A DNA stretch of 64,000 bases from Mycolicibacterium canariasense (GCF_002101555.1 NZ_LQOL01000079.1:62001-126000); one strand, 5' to 3'. Counted from the stretch's first letter, positions 15,454 through 24,211 are shown. A program made the numbers and translations. The notes: generated by a model not told the origin, from the sequence alone.

Positions 15454-15933
15454 ATGCGCGTCTACCTCGGTGCCGATCACGCCGGATTCGAATTCAAGAA
15501 AACGATCATCGACCACCTGCTCAAGAGTGGCCATGAGCCCATCGACTGCGGCGCGTACACCTACGACGCCGACGACGACTACCCGGCGTTCTGCATCGCC
15601 GCCGCCGTCAAGACCGTCGCCGATCCGGAGAGCCTCGGCATCGTGCTCGGCGGCTCGGGCAACGGCGAACAGATCGCTGCCAACAAGGTGCCCGGCGCCC
15701 GGTGTGCCCTCGCCTGGAGTGTGGAGACCGCGCAGCTGGCGCGCCAGCACAACAACGCCCAGCTGATCGGCATCGGTGGCCGCATGCACACCACCGAGGA
15801 GGCGCTGGCCATCGTGGACGCCTTCCTGTCCACCCCGTGGTCGGAAGCCGAGCGGCACCAGCGCCGGATCGACATCCTGGCCCAGTACGAGAAGGACCAC
15901 ATCGCGCCGCCGGTCCCGGGCGCCCCTGCCTGA
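15454..15933 (+). CDS. rpiB: Ribose-5-phosphate isomerase B
   Basis: A 159-residue enzyme that interconverts ribose 5-phosphate and ribulose 5-phosphate in the pentose phosphate pathway. It begins MRVYLGADHAGFEFK (phosphate and ring-opening residues), continues CGAYTYDADDDYP, and has the loop VLGGSGNGEQIAANK, typical of the mycobacterial RpiB group in which the catalytic Cys position is taken by Ser and a Glu serves as base. It is the homologue of Rv2465c and lies 15 bases upstream of the glycosylase gene. Confidence 0.95.
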   Translation: MRVYLGADHAGFEFKKTIIDHLLKSGHEPIDCGAYTYDADDDYPAFCIAAAVKTVADPESLGIVLGGSGNGEQIAANKVPGARCALAWSVETAQLARQHNNAQLIGIGGRMHTTEEALAIVDAFLSTPWSEAERHQRRIDILAQYEKDHIAPPVPGAPA

Positions 15934-15948
15934 TCCATGGCCTGATCG

Positions 15949-16752
15949 ATGCCTGAGGGGCATACCCTGCACCGGCTGGCCCGGTTGCATCAGAAGCGGT
16001 TCGGGCGCGCACCGGTGACGGTGTCCAGCCCGCAGGGCAAGTTCGGCGACGCCGCCGCCGTGAACGGGCAGCTGCTGCGCAAGGCCGACGCCTGGGGCAA
16101 GCACCTGTTCCACCACTATGCCGGCGGTGCGGTGGTGCACGTGCACCTCGGGTTGTACGGCACCTTCACCGAGTGGCCGGTGCCCCCGGACAGCACTCAG
16201 CCGCTGCCGGTGGGCCAGGTCCGGATGCGGATGGTGGGCGCCGAGTACGGTACGGATCTGCGCGGGCCCACCGTCTGTGAGCTGATCGACGAGCCCGCCG
16301 TCGACGACGTGGTGGCCCGACTGGGCCCGGACCCGCTGCGTTCCGACGCCGATCCCGACCTCGCGTGGACGCGAATCACCAAGTCCCGCCGGACCATCGG
16401 CGGACTGCTGATGGACCAGACGGTGTTGGCCGGGGTCGGCAACGTGTATCGCAGCGAACTGCTGTTCCGGCACCGAATCGACCCCTACCGCCCCGGAACC
16501 CGGATCGACGCGAGCGAGTTCGGTGACATGTGGACCGATCTGGTGGCGCTGATGAAGGTCGGGGTACGGCGCGGGAAGATCATCGTCGTGCGCCCCGAGC
16601 ACGACCACGGCGCTCCGTCGTACCGAGAGGGCCGCCCCCGCACCTACGTGTACCGCAGGGCCGGTGATCCGTGCCGGGTGTGCGGCACCACGATCCGCAC
16701 CGCCGAGCTGGAGGCCCGCAACGTGTTCTGGTGCCCGAACTGCCAGTCCTGA
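15949..16752 (+). CDS. Fpg/Nei family DNA glycosylase (Rv2464c-like)
   Basis: A 267-residue base-excision repair bifunctional glycosylase/AP lyase. The N-terminus MPEGHTLHRLA supplies the catalytic Pro2 and Glu3 after methionine removal. The helix-two-turns-helix region includes QTVLAGVGNVYRSELLF, and the C-terminus holds a zinc finger (CRVCG, then CPNCQ). PEGHTLHR is typical of Nei-type rather than Fpg-type enzymes, so oxidised pyrimidines are the likely substrates. It is a homologue of Rv2464c and directly follows rpiB. Confidence 0.92.
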   Translation: MPEGHTLHRLARLHQKRFGRAPVTVSSPQGKFGDAAAVNGQLLRKADAWGKHLFHHYAGGAVVHVHLGLYGTFTEWPVPPDSTQPLPVGQVRMRMVGAEYGTDLRGPTVCELIDEPAVDDVVARLGPDPLRSDADPDLAWTRITKSRRTIGGLLMDQTVLAGVGNVYRSELLFRHRIDPYRPGTRIDASEFGDMWTDLVALMKVGVRRGKIIVVRPEHDHGAPSYREGRPRTYVYRRAGDPCRVCGTTIRTAELEARNVFWCPNCQS

Positions 16753-16796
16753 CCACCGGTCGGGCACGTCGGGGACTTTGACGGGACAATCAGTGC

Positions 16797-18479
16797 GTGG
16801 AATTGATCCTCGTCGTCGTCGGAGCCATCCTGGTCACCGCCATCGCCCACCGCCGCGGGTTCGAACCCGCGCTGATGATCGTGGTCGTCGGCATCGCCGT
16901 ATCGTTCCTGCCCGGATTCGAGGCGCCCGAACTCGATTCCCACATCCTGCTGACGGTGGTGCTCCCGCCGCTGCTGTATTCGGCCGCGCTGGACTTCTCG
17001 TTCCCGACGTTCCTGCGCAACATCCGCCCGATCCTGGGTTTGGGAGTCGGGCTGGTGGTGATCAGCGCCTTCGCCGTCGCCGCGGTGTCCTCCGGACTGG
17101 CCTTGGTGCCGTTGACCTTCGGCACGGCGCTGGTGCTCGGCGCCATCGTGGCGCCGCCGGATGCCGTCACCGCCGTCGCGGTGGGCCGCAAACTCGGGCT
17201 GCCCAAACGCGTGATGGCCATCCTCACCGGTGAGAGCCTGATCAACGACGCTGCCGCGCTGGCGTTGTTCTCGGTCGCGGTCGCGCAAGTTGCCGGCAGC
17301 CACACCTTCATCGAAAATCCGTTCCTGCTCTTCGGGTACAGCGCGGTGGTCGGGCCGTTGGTCGGCGCGGCGCTCGGCTACGTCACGTTGTGGATCCGCC
17401 GCCGGCTGGCCAACCCGGGGCTGGAGACCGTGCAGGGCCTGGTGGTGCCGTTCGCGGCGTTCATCACCGCCGAGGAGCTGCACGCCTCCGGGGTTCTGGC
17501 CGTCGTCGTCGCCGGTTTCGTGGTGGGCAACGGGACCCTCGACGCGGGCTATCAGACCCGCTTGCAAGAGCGGTACGTGTGGAACTCCGTCGACGTCCTG
17601 CTGGAGGCGTTCGTGTTCGCCTACATCGGCCTGCATCTGCGGTTCGTGTTGGAGGATCTACGCGAAGCCCACGAGTCGCTGGTCGAGGTGGCGATCGCGT
17701 CCGGGATCGTGCTGGTGATCGTGCTGGTGATCCGGCCGTTGTCGGTGTTCGCGATGTTCGGCCGCAACAAGCTGTTCCGGCACGTGGAGACCCGGCTCAG
17801 TGTGCCGGCGCCCGCGCGGGCCCGTGGCGCGCTGGGTACCCGGCGCAAGCCGCCGGGCAAGTGGCGCTCACGCATCGACCGCCGCACGCTGTCCTGGCAG
17901 GAGAACGTGGTGGTGTCCTGGACGGGGATGCGCGGCGTGGTCACCCTCGCCGCGGCGGCCGCGATCCCGGCGACGACGATCGACGGTGACCCGTTCCCGG
18001 AGCGCGCCACCATCCAGGCCATCGCCTTCGTGGTGAGCGTCGGGACCCTGCTGATCCAGGGCTGGTCGCTGCCGTGGCTGATCCGGCGGCTGCAACTGTC
18101 CCGATTCAACGACGACCACGCCGCCGACCGGGAAGAGGAAGTGAAGGCCGAACGCGTGGTGCACGCGGCGGCCGACCGGGTGCTCGCCGAGTTCCGTGAC
18201 AACCCGCCCGAGGGGATGGACCCCCGGGTGCTCGCCGAGATCCGCACGGCGATCGCCAGGCACTCCGAGGACGTCGAGGAAATGCCCGATCCCGAGGCGC
18301 CGACCAAACGCGCGAAGGTGTTCTCGGCGCTCTACCGTGACGTGCTCTCCGCCCAACGGGCGGCGCTCATCGCCGAGCGCGACGAGGGCCGGATCGAGGA
18401 CGAGGCGGTGCGGGCCATGCTGGAGCGGCTGGACCTGCAGGAGGCAGGAGTGTCATCCCGGCTGGAGAGCCGGCTCTAA
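16797..18479 (+). CDS. CPA1 family Na+/H+ antiporter
   Basis: A 560-residue protein with about twelve hydrophobic segments in the first 420 residues and a hydrophilic, acidic cytoplasmic tail after residue 430. The family motifs include LPPLLYSAALDF, then GAIVAPPDAVTAVAVGRKLG and TGESLINDAAALALF with the ion-binding Asp of the ND pair. It exchanges Na+ (or K+) for protons. The start is GTG 16797. Its TAA stop (18477-18479) overlaps the TAG stop of the convergent DUF1542-like gene by two bases. Confidence 0.9.
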   Translation: MELILVVVGAILVTAIAHRRGFEPALMIVVVGIAVSFLPGFEAPELDSHILLTVVLPPLLYSAALDFSFPTFLRNIRPILGLGVGLVVISAFAVAAVSSGLALVPLTFGTALVLGAIVAPPDAVTAVAVGRKLGLPKRVMAILTGESLINDAAALALFSVAVAQVAGSHTFIENPFLLFGYSAVVGPLVGAALGYVTLWIRRRLANPGLETVQGLVVPFAAFITAEELHASGVLAVVVAGFVVGNGTLDAGYQTRLQERYVWNSVDVLLEAFVFAYIGLHLRFVLEDLREAHESLVEVAIASGIVLVIVLVIRPLSVFAMFGRNKLFRHVETRLSVPAPARARGALGTRRKPPGKWRSRIDRRTLSWQENVVVSWTGMRGVVTLAAAAAIPATTIDGDPFPERATIQAIAFVVSVGTLLIQGWSLPWLIRRLQLSRFNDDHAADREEEVKAERVVHAAADRVLAEFRDNPPEGMDPRVLAEIRTAIARHSEDVEEMPDPEAPTKRAKVFSALYRDVLSAQRAALIAERDEGRIEDEAVRAMLERLDLQEAGVSSRLESRL

Positions 18480-19300
18480 CTGCCTCCGCAGCCGCCCCCG
18501 CAGCCCCCGCCACCGCAACTGGATCCGCTGCAACTCGACCCGCTGCAACCGGAGTTGCCGCCGTCCCAACTGCCGCTGCCGGTGTCCCAGACGCCGTCGG
18601 AGCCGTTGCTCTGGTCGAAGCCCTGCTGGAAGCCCTGGTCGAACCCGGCGCCGTAGCCGTTCTCGAAACCTTGTGCGCCGTAATCGACTCCGTGCATACC
18701 GTCGAACAGCGCATCGAACAGCAGCACCGAGCCCACGCCCCAGGCGCCGGCCACCAGGGCCGGTTTCCACCAGGGTTCGGAGTACCAGCCGGCGGGCACC
18801 GGGCGGCCGGCGACGCGGCCGCCGGGGTAGTAGTTCGGGGTGCGCGGCGACGGCGCGGGCGAGGCCTCGATCTGCCTGCCGTCCACCGTGACGCGCCGGT
18901 CCTCGGTCACCGCACCCGCCGTCCGCTGACCGCTCAGCGATTCCAATTCCGGTCCGGGATCCAGGCCCATTGCGGCCCGGGCGGCGCGGACGTAGTAGAG
19001 GCCTTCGATGGCGCTCTCCTTGGCCAGCGCGGCCTGCCGCGCCGTGGTGGCCTGATCGATCTGCGACGAGGCGGCGGTGTAGCGCTCGGAGGCGTCCGCC
19101 AGGGCCTGCTTGGAGGCCTCGTCGGTGCCGGTCAGGTTGAACACCTGCCCGCCCAGGCGCTCGATGACCCGGCGGGCGTCGGCCTTGGCATCGTCCAGTG
19201 CCGCGGCGCTGCGGGTCCCCGCCGCCTTCGAGGACGTGTACACCAGCAAGCCGATGCCCGCGACGACGAACAGAATGAGGATCAGCAGGATGCTGTTCAT
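18476..19300 (-). CDS. DUF1542-like membrane-anchored protein, Cys/Gly-rich tail (paralogue 2)
   Basis: A 274-residue protein with an N-terminal membrane anchor (ILLILILFVVAGIGLLVY), a helical region with an ADARRVIERLGGQVFNL segment, a Pro-rich linker, a second short hydrophobic segment (PALVAGAWGVGSVLLFDAL), Gln/Gly-rich repeats, and a tail of alternating Cys, Ser and Gly with six Cys in the last 25 residues. It is a tandem paralogue of the gene at 19320-20141, most alike in the central region and differing at the tail. The start is ATG 19300. The function is unknown; the Cys tail could bind metal or form disulfides. Confidence 0.78.
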   Translation of the reverse strand: MNSILLILILFVVAGIGLLVYTSSKAAGTRSAAALDDAKADARRVIERLGGQVFNLTGTDEASKQALADASERYTAASSQIDQATTARQAALAKESAIEGLYYVRAARAAMGLDPGPELESLSGQRTAGAVTEDRRVTVDGRQIEASPAPSPRTPNYYPGGRVAGRPVPAGWYSEPWWKPALVAGAWGVGSVLLFDALFDGMHGVDYGAQGFENGYGAGFDQGFQQGFDQSNGSDGVWDTGSGSWDGGNSGCSGSSCSGSSCGGGGCGGGCGGS

Positions 19301-19319
19301 GGCGATCAGCGTAAGCCGA

Positions 19320-20141
19320 TCAGAAGTCGAATCCGCCGAAGTCGCCGCCGCCGTCGAATCCGCCGAAGTCGCCGCCACTGTCGCCGCCGCCCCAGCTGTC
19401 ACCGCCCCAACCACCGTCGGCGCCCATATCCTGGCCACCCTGGTCGAGCGCGGCCTGCTCGCCCTGGTCGAAGCCCTGCTGGAATCCGTCGCCGTAGCCG
19501 TTCTCGAAACCTTGTGCGCCGTAATCGACTCCGTGCATGCCGGAGAACAACGCGTCGAAAAGCAGCACCGAGCCCAAACCCCAGGCGCCGGCCACCAGGG
19601 CCGGTTTCCACCACGGTTCGGAGTACCAGCCGGCCGGTACAGGGCGGCCGGCCACGCGGCCGCCGGGGTAGTAGTTCGGGGTGCGCGGCGACGGCGTCGG
19701 GGAGGCCTCGATCTCCTTGCCGTCGAACTGGATCCGGCGATCCTCGGTGACCGCACCGGCCGCACGCTGGCCGGTGAGCGTCTCCAGTTCGGGACCCGGG
19801 TCCATGCCCATGGCGGTGCGGGCGGCCCGTACGTAGTAGAGCCCTTCGATGGCGCTTTCCTTGGCCAACAGCGCCTGCTTGGCGGTGGTGGCCTGGTCGA
19901 TCTGCGAGGACGCCGCGGTGTAGCGCTCGGACGCGTCGGCCAATGCCTGCTTGGAGGCGTCGTCGGTGCCGGACAGGTTGAACACCTGGCCGCCCAGGCG
20001 TTCGATGACGCGGCGGGCGTCGGCCTTGGCATCGGCCAGCGAAGCGGCGCTGCGCTGCCCGGACGCCTTCTGCGAGAAGTACACCGCGACGCCGATGGCG
20101 CCGACGACCAGGATGATGAGCACGAGCAGGACGCCGTTCAT
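19320..20141 (-). CDS. DUF1542-like membrane-anchored protein, Gly/Asp/Phe-rich tail (paralogue 1)
   Basis: A 273-residue protein with the same layout as its downstream paralogue: N-terminal anchor (VLLVLIILVVGAIGVAVYF), ADARRVIERLGGQVFNL helix, Pro-rich linker, hydrophobic segment, and a Gln/Gly section. The tail differs, being built from GGDFGGFDGG-type repeats without Cys. The gap to the paralogue is only 19 bases, so they form one operon. The two genes share at least one stretch of about 40 identical bases (18659-18698 against 19500-19539), which points to a recent duplication or gene conversion. No function is known. Confidence 0.78.
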   Translation of the reverse strand: MNGVLLVLIILVVGAIGVAVYFSQKASGQRSAASLADAKADARRVIERLGGQVFNLSGTDDASKQALADASERYTAASSQIDQATTAKQALLAKESAIEGLYYVRAARTAMGMDPGPELETLTGQRAAGAVTEDRRIQFDGKEIEASPTPSPRTPNYYPGGRVAGRPVPAGWYSEPWWKPALVAGAWGLGSVLLFDALFSGMHGVDYGAQGFENGYGDGFQQGFDQGEQAALDQGGQDMGADGGWGGDSWGGGDSGGDFGGFDGGGDFGGFDF

Positions 20142-20643
20142 GGTTTTCAGCGTACCGACAGAAATCGCCTGGTCCCCGGCCCCGGAGCCGGTTTGCTGAG
20201 AGCGAATCTAAGCTCGGCCGGCCCGGCCGGCGGACCCCTCATCGTTACGCCCCGGTTCGGGGACGGAAATGGATATTGAGCGATATCCGCTACCGGAGCA
20301 AATCCTGGCAAATTTCCGTGCGAAATGCCGGCGACATGACCTTTAGCGAAGCTCCGGCGCCGCCAGGACGGTCGTGACCATTCAGGCGGCCACTTTGTTC
20401 CAGCCGGTGTGGCAATGGGCGCGCTTGCGCCATGCCGTCACGACGCACTCCGGTGGTTATTTGCGCGTGAATTAATTAGCGGCAAACGCCCTGTTCAAGG
20501 CCATTTAGTGAGCCTGTCAACGATATCTCGAATGTAGCGAAGTTTGCCGGGATTTGATTGGACCACTCGAAGTCGGGGTAACGACTATCGCACGGCGCTG
20601 TGATTGAAGTCACCACAAGTAATGGGTCGGGAGAAGGGTTGGA
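20142..20643. other. 500-base noncoding spacer upstream of secreted glycoside hydrolase
   Basis: No convincing coding frame. The region looks more AT-rich than its surroundings. It holds an inverted repeat GGATAT-N6-ATATCC at 20271-20288 and a CRP-like site at 20599-20614. It separates the divergent DUF1542-like operon and the hydrolase, so both promoters should lie here. Confidence 0.6.
20599..20614 (+). promoter_or_regulatory. CRP-like site TGTGA-N6-TCACC
   Basis: TGTGATTGAAGTCACC differs at one position from the mycobacterial/enterobacterial cAMP receptor protein consensus TGTGA-N6-TCACA and lies about 30 bases before the glycoside hydrolase start. Catabolite-type control of a secreted carbohydrate-active enzyme would make sense. 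This is inference from the motif only. Confidence 0.45.
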
Positions 20644-22434
20644 GTGGGAGTCATGTGGGATTCATGGAAGCGTGTAGCAAAACCAATAGCGATAGGGACG
20701 ACACCACTGTTGACGGCCGCCTTGATGGGCGCTGCGGCGCCGACCGCCCCGGCGCCGACCGCGTTGCGCCAGGCGTCCCATGACGTCGCGCTCGCGGCGG
20801 CGATCGACACCTCGTCCGATGCGGTGGGTATCGCCGAGTCTCAGCTGTATTTCATGACACCGGAAGAGGTGGACACCGCGCTGGACACCATGCAGTCACT
20901 CGGTGTCACGCAGTTCCGGATGTTCGTGCCCTGGCGTGCGGTGGAACCGGCGCCCGGGGTCTATGACTGGACCAACGTCGACAAGGTGATCGACGCTGCC
21001 GAAGCTCGCGGCATGGCTGTCCTTGCCGCGGTCACCAGCACGCCGACGTGGGCGTCGGACAACCAGACCTCGGCCTATGGAGCACCGAACGATCCCGCGG
21101 ACTTCGGCACCTTCATGGGTGCCTTGGCCAGCCGCTACGGCGCGGGCACCGGCGACCCGGACACCGCGCGCATCTCGGCGTACGAGATCTGGAACGAACC
21201 GCAGAGTTCCGTGTTCTGGAATCCGAAGCCGGACCCCGCCGCGTACACCGAGTTGCTCAAGGCGGCGTACACGGCGATCAAAGCCGTCGACCCCAGCGGC
21301 ACCGTTGTGGGTGGGGTGGTGACGGCCGGGCGGACGATCGGGGATATCAACATCAGCCCGGTGGAGTTCGTCCAGGACATGTATGCCGCCGGCGCGGCCG
21401 GGTATTTCGACGCGCTGTCGTACCACCCGTACAACTACGACTGGAAGTTCGGCGACGGGGTCGGCAACCCGATCTCGGCCGAAGGTCAGCTGCAGGCCAT
21501 GCGCAACCTGATGGATGCCAACGGTGACGCGGCCAAGCTCATCTGGACCAGCGAGTACGGCCTGCCGACCTCGTACGTATCGGAGGCGCAGCAGGCCGAC
21601 TTCATCGGCGACTTCATGGACACCTGGTCGGACCTGGACGGGGTGGGGCCGATGTTCATCTACTCGTTGGTGGACCAGAACTCGAACTCGACCGAGGTGG
21701 AGGACACCTGGGGACTGTTCCGCGACGACTGGACGCCCAAGCAGGCCGCGGCGGTGGTGCGGAACTGGATTGCCGATCACGGTGGACAGATTCCCGATGC
21801 GGCGCCGGCCGATCCGGTCGCGGCACCGGTGACCCCGGTGCCGACGACGCCGGCGACCGATCCGGTCCAGAGCTGGGCCGATTCCGTGGCGGCCGCCTGG
21901 GCCAGCTGGACGGCCTCGGTACAGCAGGCCCTCAACCCGGGCACCACTACAACGGCATCGACCGCTACGACGGCCACGCCGACGCTGCGGATGGCGCCCG
22001 CGGAGACGGCCACGGCCGCGGCCGAAACCGCCGTGGCGACAACGCAACCGACTGCAGCGAGCGCCGAAACCAGCCCGGTCACCGCGGATTCGCTGCGGGC
22101 TCCGCTGATCGCCGCCACCCAGGCCGGACCCGAACATGCTGCTGCACAGCAGGAGTCGTCCGGACCGACAGCGGCGTCGCAGCCGGAGCCCACCCGGGAG
22201 ACACCCGCAAGCCCGGCAACTCCGGCGCGGCCCGCCACGCCGACCCGGGCCACACCCGCGACCCCGGCCACGCCGGCAAGCACGGCGCGGGATAGGTCAT
22301 CCACCCGCTCGCAGCAGCGTGACTCTGCCCACCGTCCCAGTGACCACCGCGACCGTGCGACGAGTGACCGATCGGCGGGAACAGGCTCGAACGACCATGG
22401 TCCGCAGCGCAAACGGGCGGCGGCTCAGTCCTGA
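20644..22434 (+). CDS. Secreted GH5/GH39-type glycoside hydrolase with disordered Thr/Ala/Pro tail
   Basis: A 596-residue protein with a probable signal peptide (basic start, then a hydrophobic stretch to about residue 40). A (beta/alpha)8 glycosidase domain covers about residues 60-380. Clan GH-A residues are visible: acid/base Glu185 in EIWNEPQSS and nucleophile Glu304 in WTSEYGLPTS. After residue 385 comes a low-complexity region rich in Thr, Ala and Pro, as in mycobacterial exported proteins. The start may be GTG 20644 or ATG 20653. The substrate is unknown. Its 3' end overlaps alkB by 10 bases. Confidence 0.82.
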   Translation: MGVMWDSWKRVAKPIAIGTTPLLTAALMGAAAPTAPAPTALRQASHDVALAAAIDTSSDAVGIAESQLYFMTPEEVDTALDTMQSLGVTQFRMFVPWRAVEPAPGVYDWTNVDKVIDAAEARGMAVLAAVTSTPTWASDNQTSAYGAPNDPADFGTFMGALASRYGAGTGDPDTARISAYEIWNEPQSSVFWNPKPDPAAYTELLKAAYTAIKAVDPSGTVVGGVVTAGRTIGDINISPVEFVQDMYAAGAAGYFDALSYHPYNYDWKFGDGVGNPISAEGQLQAMRNLMDANGDAAKLIWTSEYGLPTSYVSEAQQADFIGDFMDTWSDLDGVGPMFIYSLVDQNSNSTEVEDTWGLFRDDWTPKQAAAVVRNWIADHGGQIPDAAPADPVAAPVTPVPTTPATDPVQSWADSVAAAWASWTASVQQALNPGTTTTASTATTATPTLRMAPAETATAAAETAVATTQPTAASAETSPVTADSLRAPLIAATQAGPEHAAAQQESSGPTAASQPEPTRETPASPATPARPATPTRATPATPATPASTARDRSSTRSQQRDSAHRPSDHRDRATSDRSAGTGSNDHGPQRKRAAAQS

Positions 22435-23651
22435 TTTCCCCGCCCCTGCAGCCGCGCGATGCGTTTCGCATCGCGCGGCCGCAGCGCGGTCAGACTGACA
22501 TCACCGCCGTACACGTCCAACACGCGCCGATCCATCACCCGCCGCCACAGCGGAGGGCACAGGGAGAGCACGAGCATGGCGACGTACCCGCCGGGTAGCT
22601 GCGGCGCCTGTTCGGTGTCGCGCACCGCCTGGAACCGGCGCAGCGGATGCAGATGGTGATCGGAATGACGCTGCAGATGTAACAGGAAGACATTGGTCAT
22701 GACGGCGGTGCTGTTCCAGCAGTGCGCCGGGCGCAGCGGTTCGTATCGTCCGGACGCCAACCGACGTCGCCGTAAACCGTAGTGCGACACATAGTTCATC
22801 GCCTCCAGCAGGAAGATGCCCACGACGGCCTGACCGGCCAGCCAGGGCAGATCCACCGCGCCGAACCAGACTGTCAGCCCCGCCAGCATCGCGGCGCTCA
22901 TCAGCCAGGCGTTGAGCACGTCGTTGCGCACGGACCACCGCGAATGCCCTTTGCGACCAAGGCGTTTGGCTTCCAGCCGCCACGCCGAACGGGTACTGCC
23001 GGTCACGGAGCGCACGGCGAACGCATACACGTTCTCCCGGAACCGGGCGCTGGCCGGATCCTCGGCGGTGGCCACCCTCACGTGGTGGCCGCGGTTGTGC
23101 TCGACGTAGAACTGCCCGTAGCAGGTCTGCGCCAGGGCCACCTTGCTCAGCCAGCGCTCGGCCTTGCCGCGCTTGTGGCCGAGTTCATGCGCGGCATTGT
23201 TGGCGACCCCGCCCACCACGCCGGTGGCCACCATCAAGCCGAGCTTGCCGACGGGGGAGATGTGCAGCCAGCCGCCGCCCGCCCACAACCAGCACGCGAA
23301 GATCAGCGACAGGTATTGGGCGGGCAGGTACAGGTGGGTGGCGGCCCGGTAGTACCGGTCGCCCTCCAGCGCTGCCAAGGCGTCGTCCGGTGCGCGGTGC
23401 CGGCTGTCCCGGCCGAGCACATGGTCGACGATCGGCATGACCACAAACGTCAGGACGGCGCCGGTCCACCAGAACGCGGTCCGCCCCGTCGTCCACACCA
23501 GAAGCCAGGACAGCGCGACCATGCCGGGGGTTGCCGGGACGAGCAGCCATAGATATCGCTTGGGGTCCCGCCAGTTCGTGTCAGCAATCTTTTTGGGAAC
23601 GTCAATTTCGGGCGGCTCGTGTTCCGTCGTGGGCAGCGGATGCACGGTCAT
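22425..23651 (-). CDS. alkB: AlkB-type membrane alkane 1-monooxygenase
   Basis: A 408-residue integral membrane diiron hydroxylase. The histidine boxes are complete and in order: HELGHKRG, EHNRGHHVRVAT, and LQRHSDHHLHP, plus the NYVSHYGL motif characteristic of AlkB. Several hydrophobic segments precede them. It should hydroxylate the terminal carbon of n-alkanes or related chains using electrons from rubredoxin. No rubredoxin gene is next to it, unlike the common mycobacterial alkB-rubA-rubB operon. The start is ATG 23651, with a 14-bp palindrome just upstream. Confidence 0.9.
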   Translation of the reverse strand: MTVHPLPTTEHEPPEIDVPKKIADTNWRDPKRYLWLLVPATPGMVALSWLLVWTTGRTAFWWTGAVLTFVVMPIVDHVLGRDSRHRAPDDALAALEGDRYYRAATHLYLPAQYLSLIFACWLWAGGGWLHISPVGKLGLMVATGVVGGVANNAAHELGHKRGKAERWLSKVALAQTCYGQFYVEHNRGHHVRVATAEDPASARFRENVYAFAVRSVTGSTRSAWRLEAKRLGRKGHSRWSVRNDVLNAWLMSAAMLAGLTVWFGAVDLPWLAGQAVVGIFLLEAMNYVSHYGLRRRRLASGRYEPLRPAHCWNSTAVMTNVFLLHLQRHSDHHLHPLRRFQAVRDTEQAPQLPGGYVAMLVLSLCPPLWRRVMDRRVLDVYGGDVSLTALRPRDAKRIARLQGRGNQD

Positions 23652-23673
23652 CGCATACTTATACCGTGCGGCA

Positions 23674-23687
23674 ATTGCGTTCGCAAT
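23674..23687. promoter_or_regulatory. Palindrome ATTGCG-TT-CGCAAT upstream of alkB
   Basis: A perfect 6-bp dyad around TT, 23 bases upstream of the alkB ATG. Its position over the expected core promoter or early leader fits a repressor operator. No regulator gene is adjacent. Confidence 0.45.
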
Positions 23688-23930
23688 CGTTGCTGTGGCA
23701 GGCCGATTGGATGCAAAATCGATGGGATCTAGCTGATCAAACGCCGTGGGTCGTGAGCATTTGTTATTCGCTCTTCCGGACCAGGAGCAATTGCCCATAC
23801 AGTCAATAGGCAGGATATTCCCAGAACCGCAAAGGCTCGTAGGGTGGCGGTGCAAATTGGCGCCTTGCCATTCTCTGGCAAATTCAACGAGCGGCTGGCG
23901 CGATGGTCGGTGCGCGGTGGAAAAACAGAA

Positions 23931-23952
23931 AACCGGCCGCGTGGGCCGGTTC
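23931..23952 (-). terminator. Hairpin downstream of tRNA-Gly
   Basis: AACCGGCC and GGCCGGTT are perfect 8-base complementary arms around a short GCGTG loop, a few bases beyond the 3' end of the tRNA on the minus strand, with flanking A/T residues. It is a probable intrinsic terminator of the tRNA-Gly transcript. Confidence 0.65.
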
Positions 23953-23957
23953 TGTGG

Positions 23958-24028
23958 AGCGGGCGACGGGAATCGAACCCGCGTAGCTAGTTTGGAAGAC
24001 TAGGGCTCTACCATTGAGCTACGCCCGC
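23958..24028 (-). tRNA. tRNA-Gly (anticodon TCC)
   Basis: Read on the minus strand, the sequence folds into a standard cloverleaf of 71 bases. Acceptor arms GCGGGCG and CGCCCGC pair fully, the D loop contains AATGGTAGA, the anticodon loop is CTTCCAA giving TCC, and the T arm contains GGGTTCGATTCCC. CCA is not encoded. It decodes GGA codons. Confidence 0.97.
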
Positions 24029-24126
24029 ATGATCGTGCAACGCAAGACTGTACCGGCGAGGGCGCGGACAAAGCCAATTGACGGCCCAGCGTGTTGAACC
24101 CGTAGTATTCCGTCCGCAGCGAAACA

Positions 24127-24200
24127 CGGGGTGTAGCGCAGCTTGGTAGCGCATCCGCTTTGGGAGCGGAAGGCCGCAGGTTCAAATCCTGTCACCCCGA
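24127..24200 (+). tRNA. tRNA-Pro (anticodon TGG)
   Basis: A 74-base cloverleaf. Acceptor arms CGGGGTG and CACCCCG pair, the anticodon stem TCCGC/GCGGA encloses TTTGGGA with anticodon TGG, and the T arm carries CAGGTTCAAATCCTG. Discriminator base A. CCA is not encoded. It is divergent from the tRNA-Gly gene about 100 bases away. Confidence 0.97.
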
Positions 24201-24211
24201 CTCAGCCGGTT

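Larger units (their letters stand above)
23652..23957. other. Noncoding spacer between alkB and tRNA-Gly
   Basis: About 300 bases with visibly lower GC than the neighbours and no convincing gene. It contains the promoter side of alkB with the palindrome at 23674-23687, and the 3' flank of tRNA-Gly, where a GGCCGC-rich inverted repeat (AACCGGCCGCGTGGGCCGGTT around 23931-23951) looks like a terminator for the tRNA transcript. Confidence 0.55.

Noticed and set aside
18476..20032. One 518-codon fused protein across the tandem DUF1542-like genes
   Set aside because: The first half is an out-of-frame reading of paralogue 1; ATG 19300 starts paralogue 2, and paralogue 1 is intact in its own frame.
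23958..24200. tRNA genes as an integration site of a genomic island
   Set aside because: I found no integrase and no repeated tRNA 3' end nearby. The reductase/diiron pair and alkB lie either side without phage or plasmid genes.
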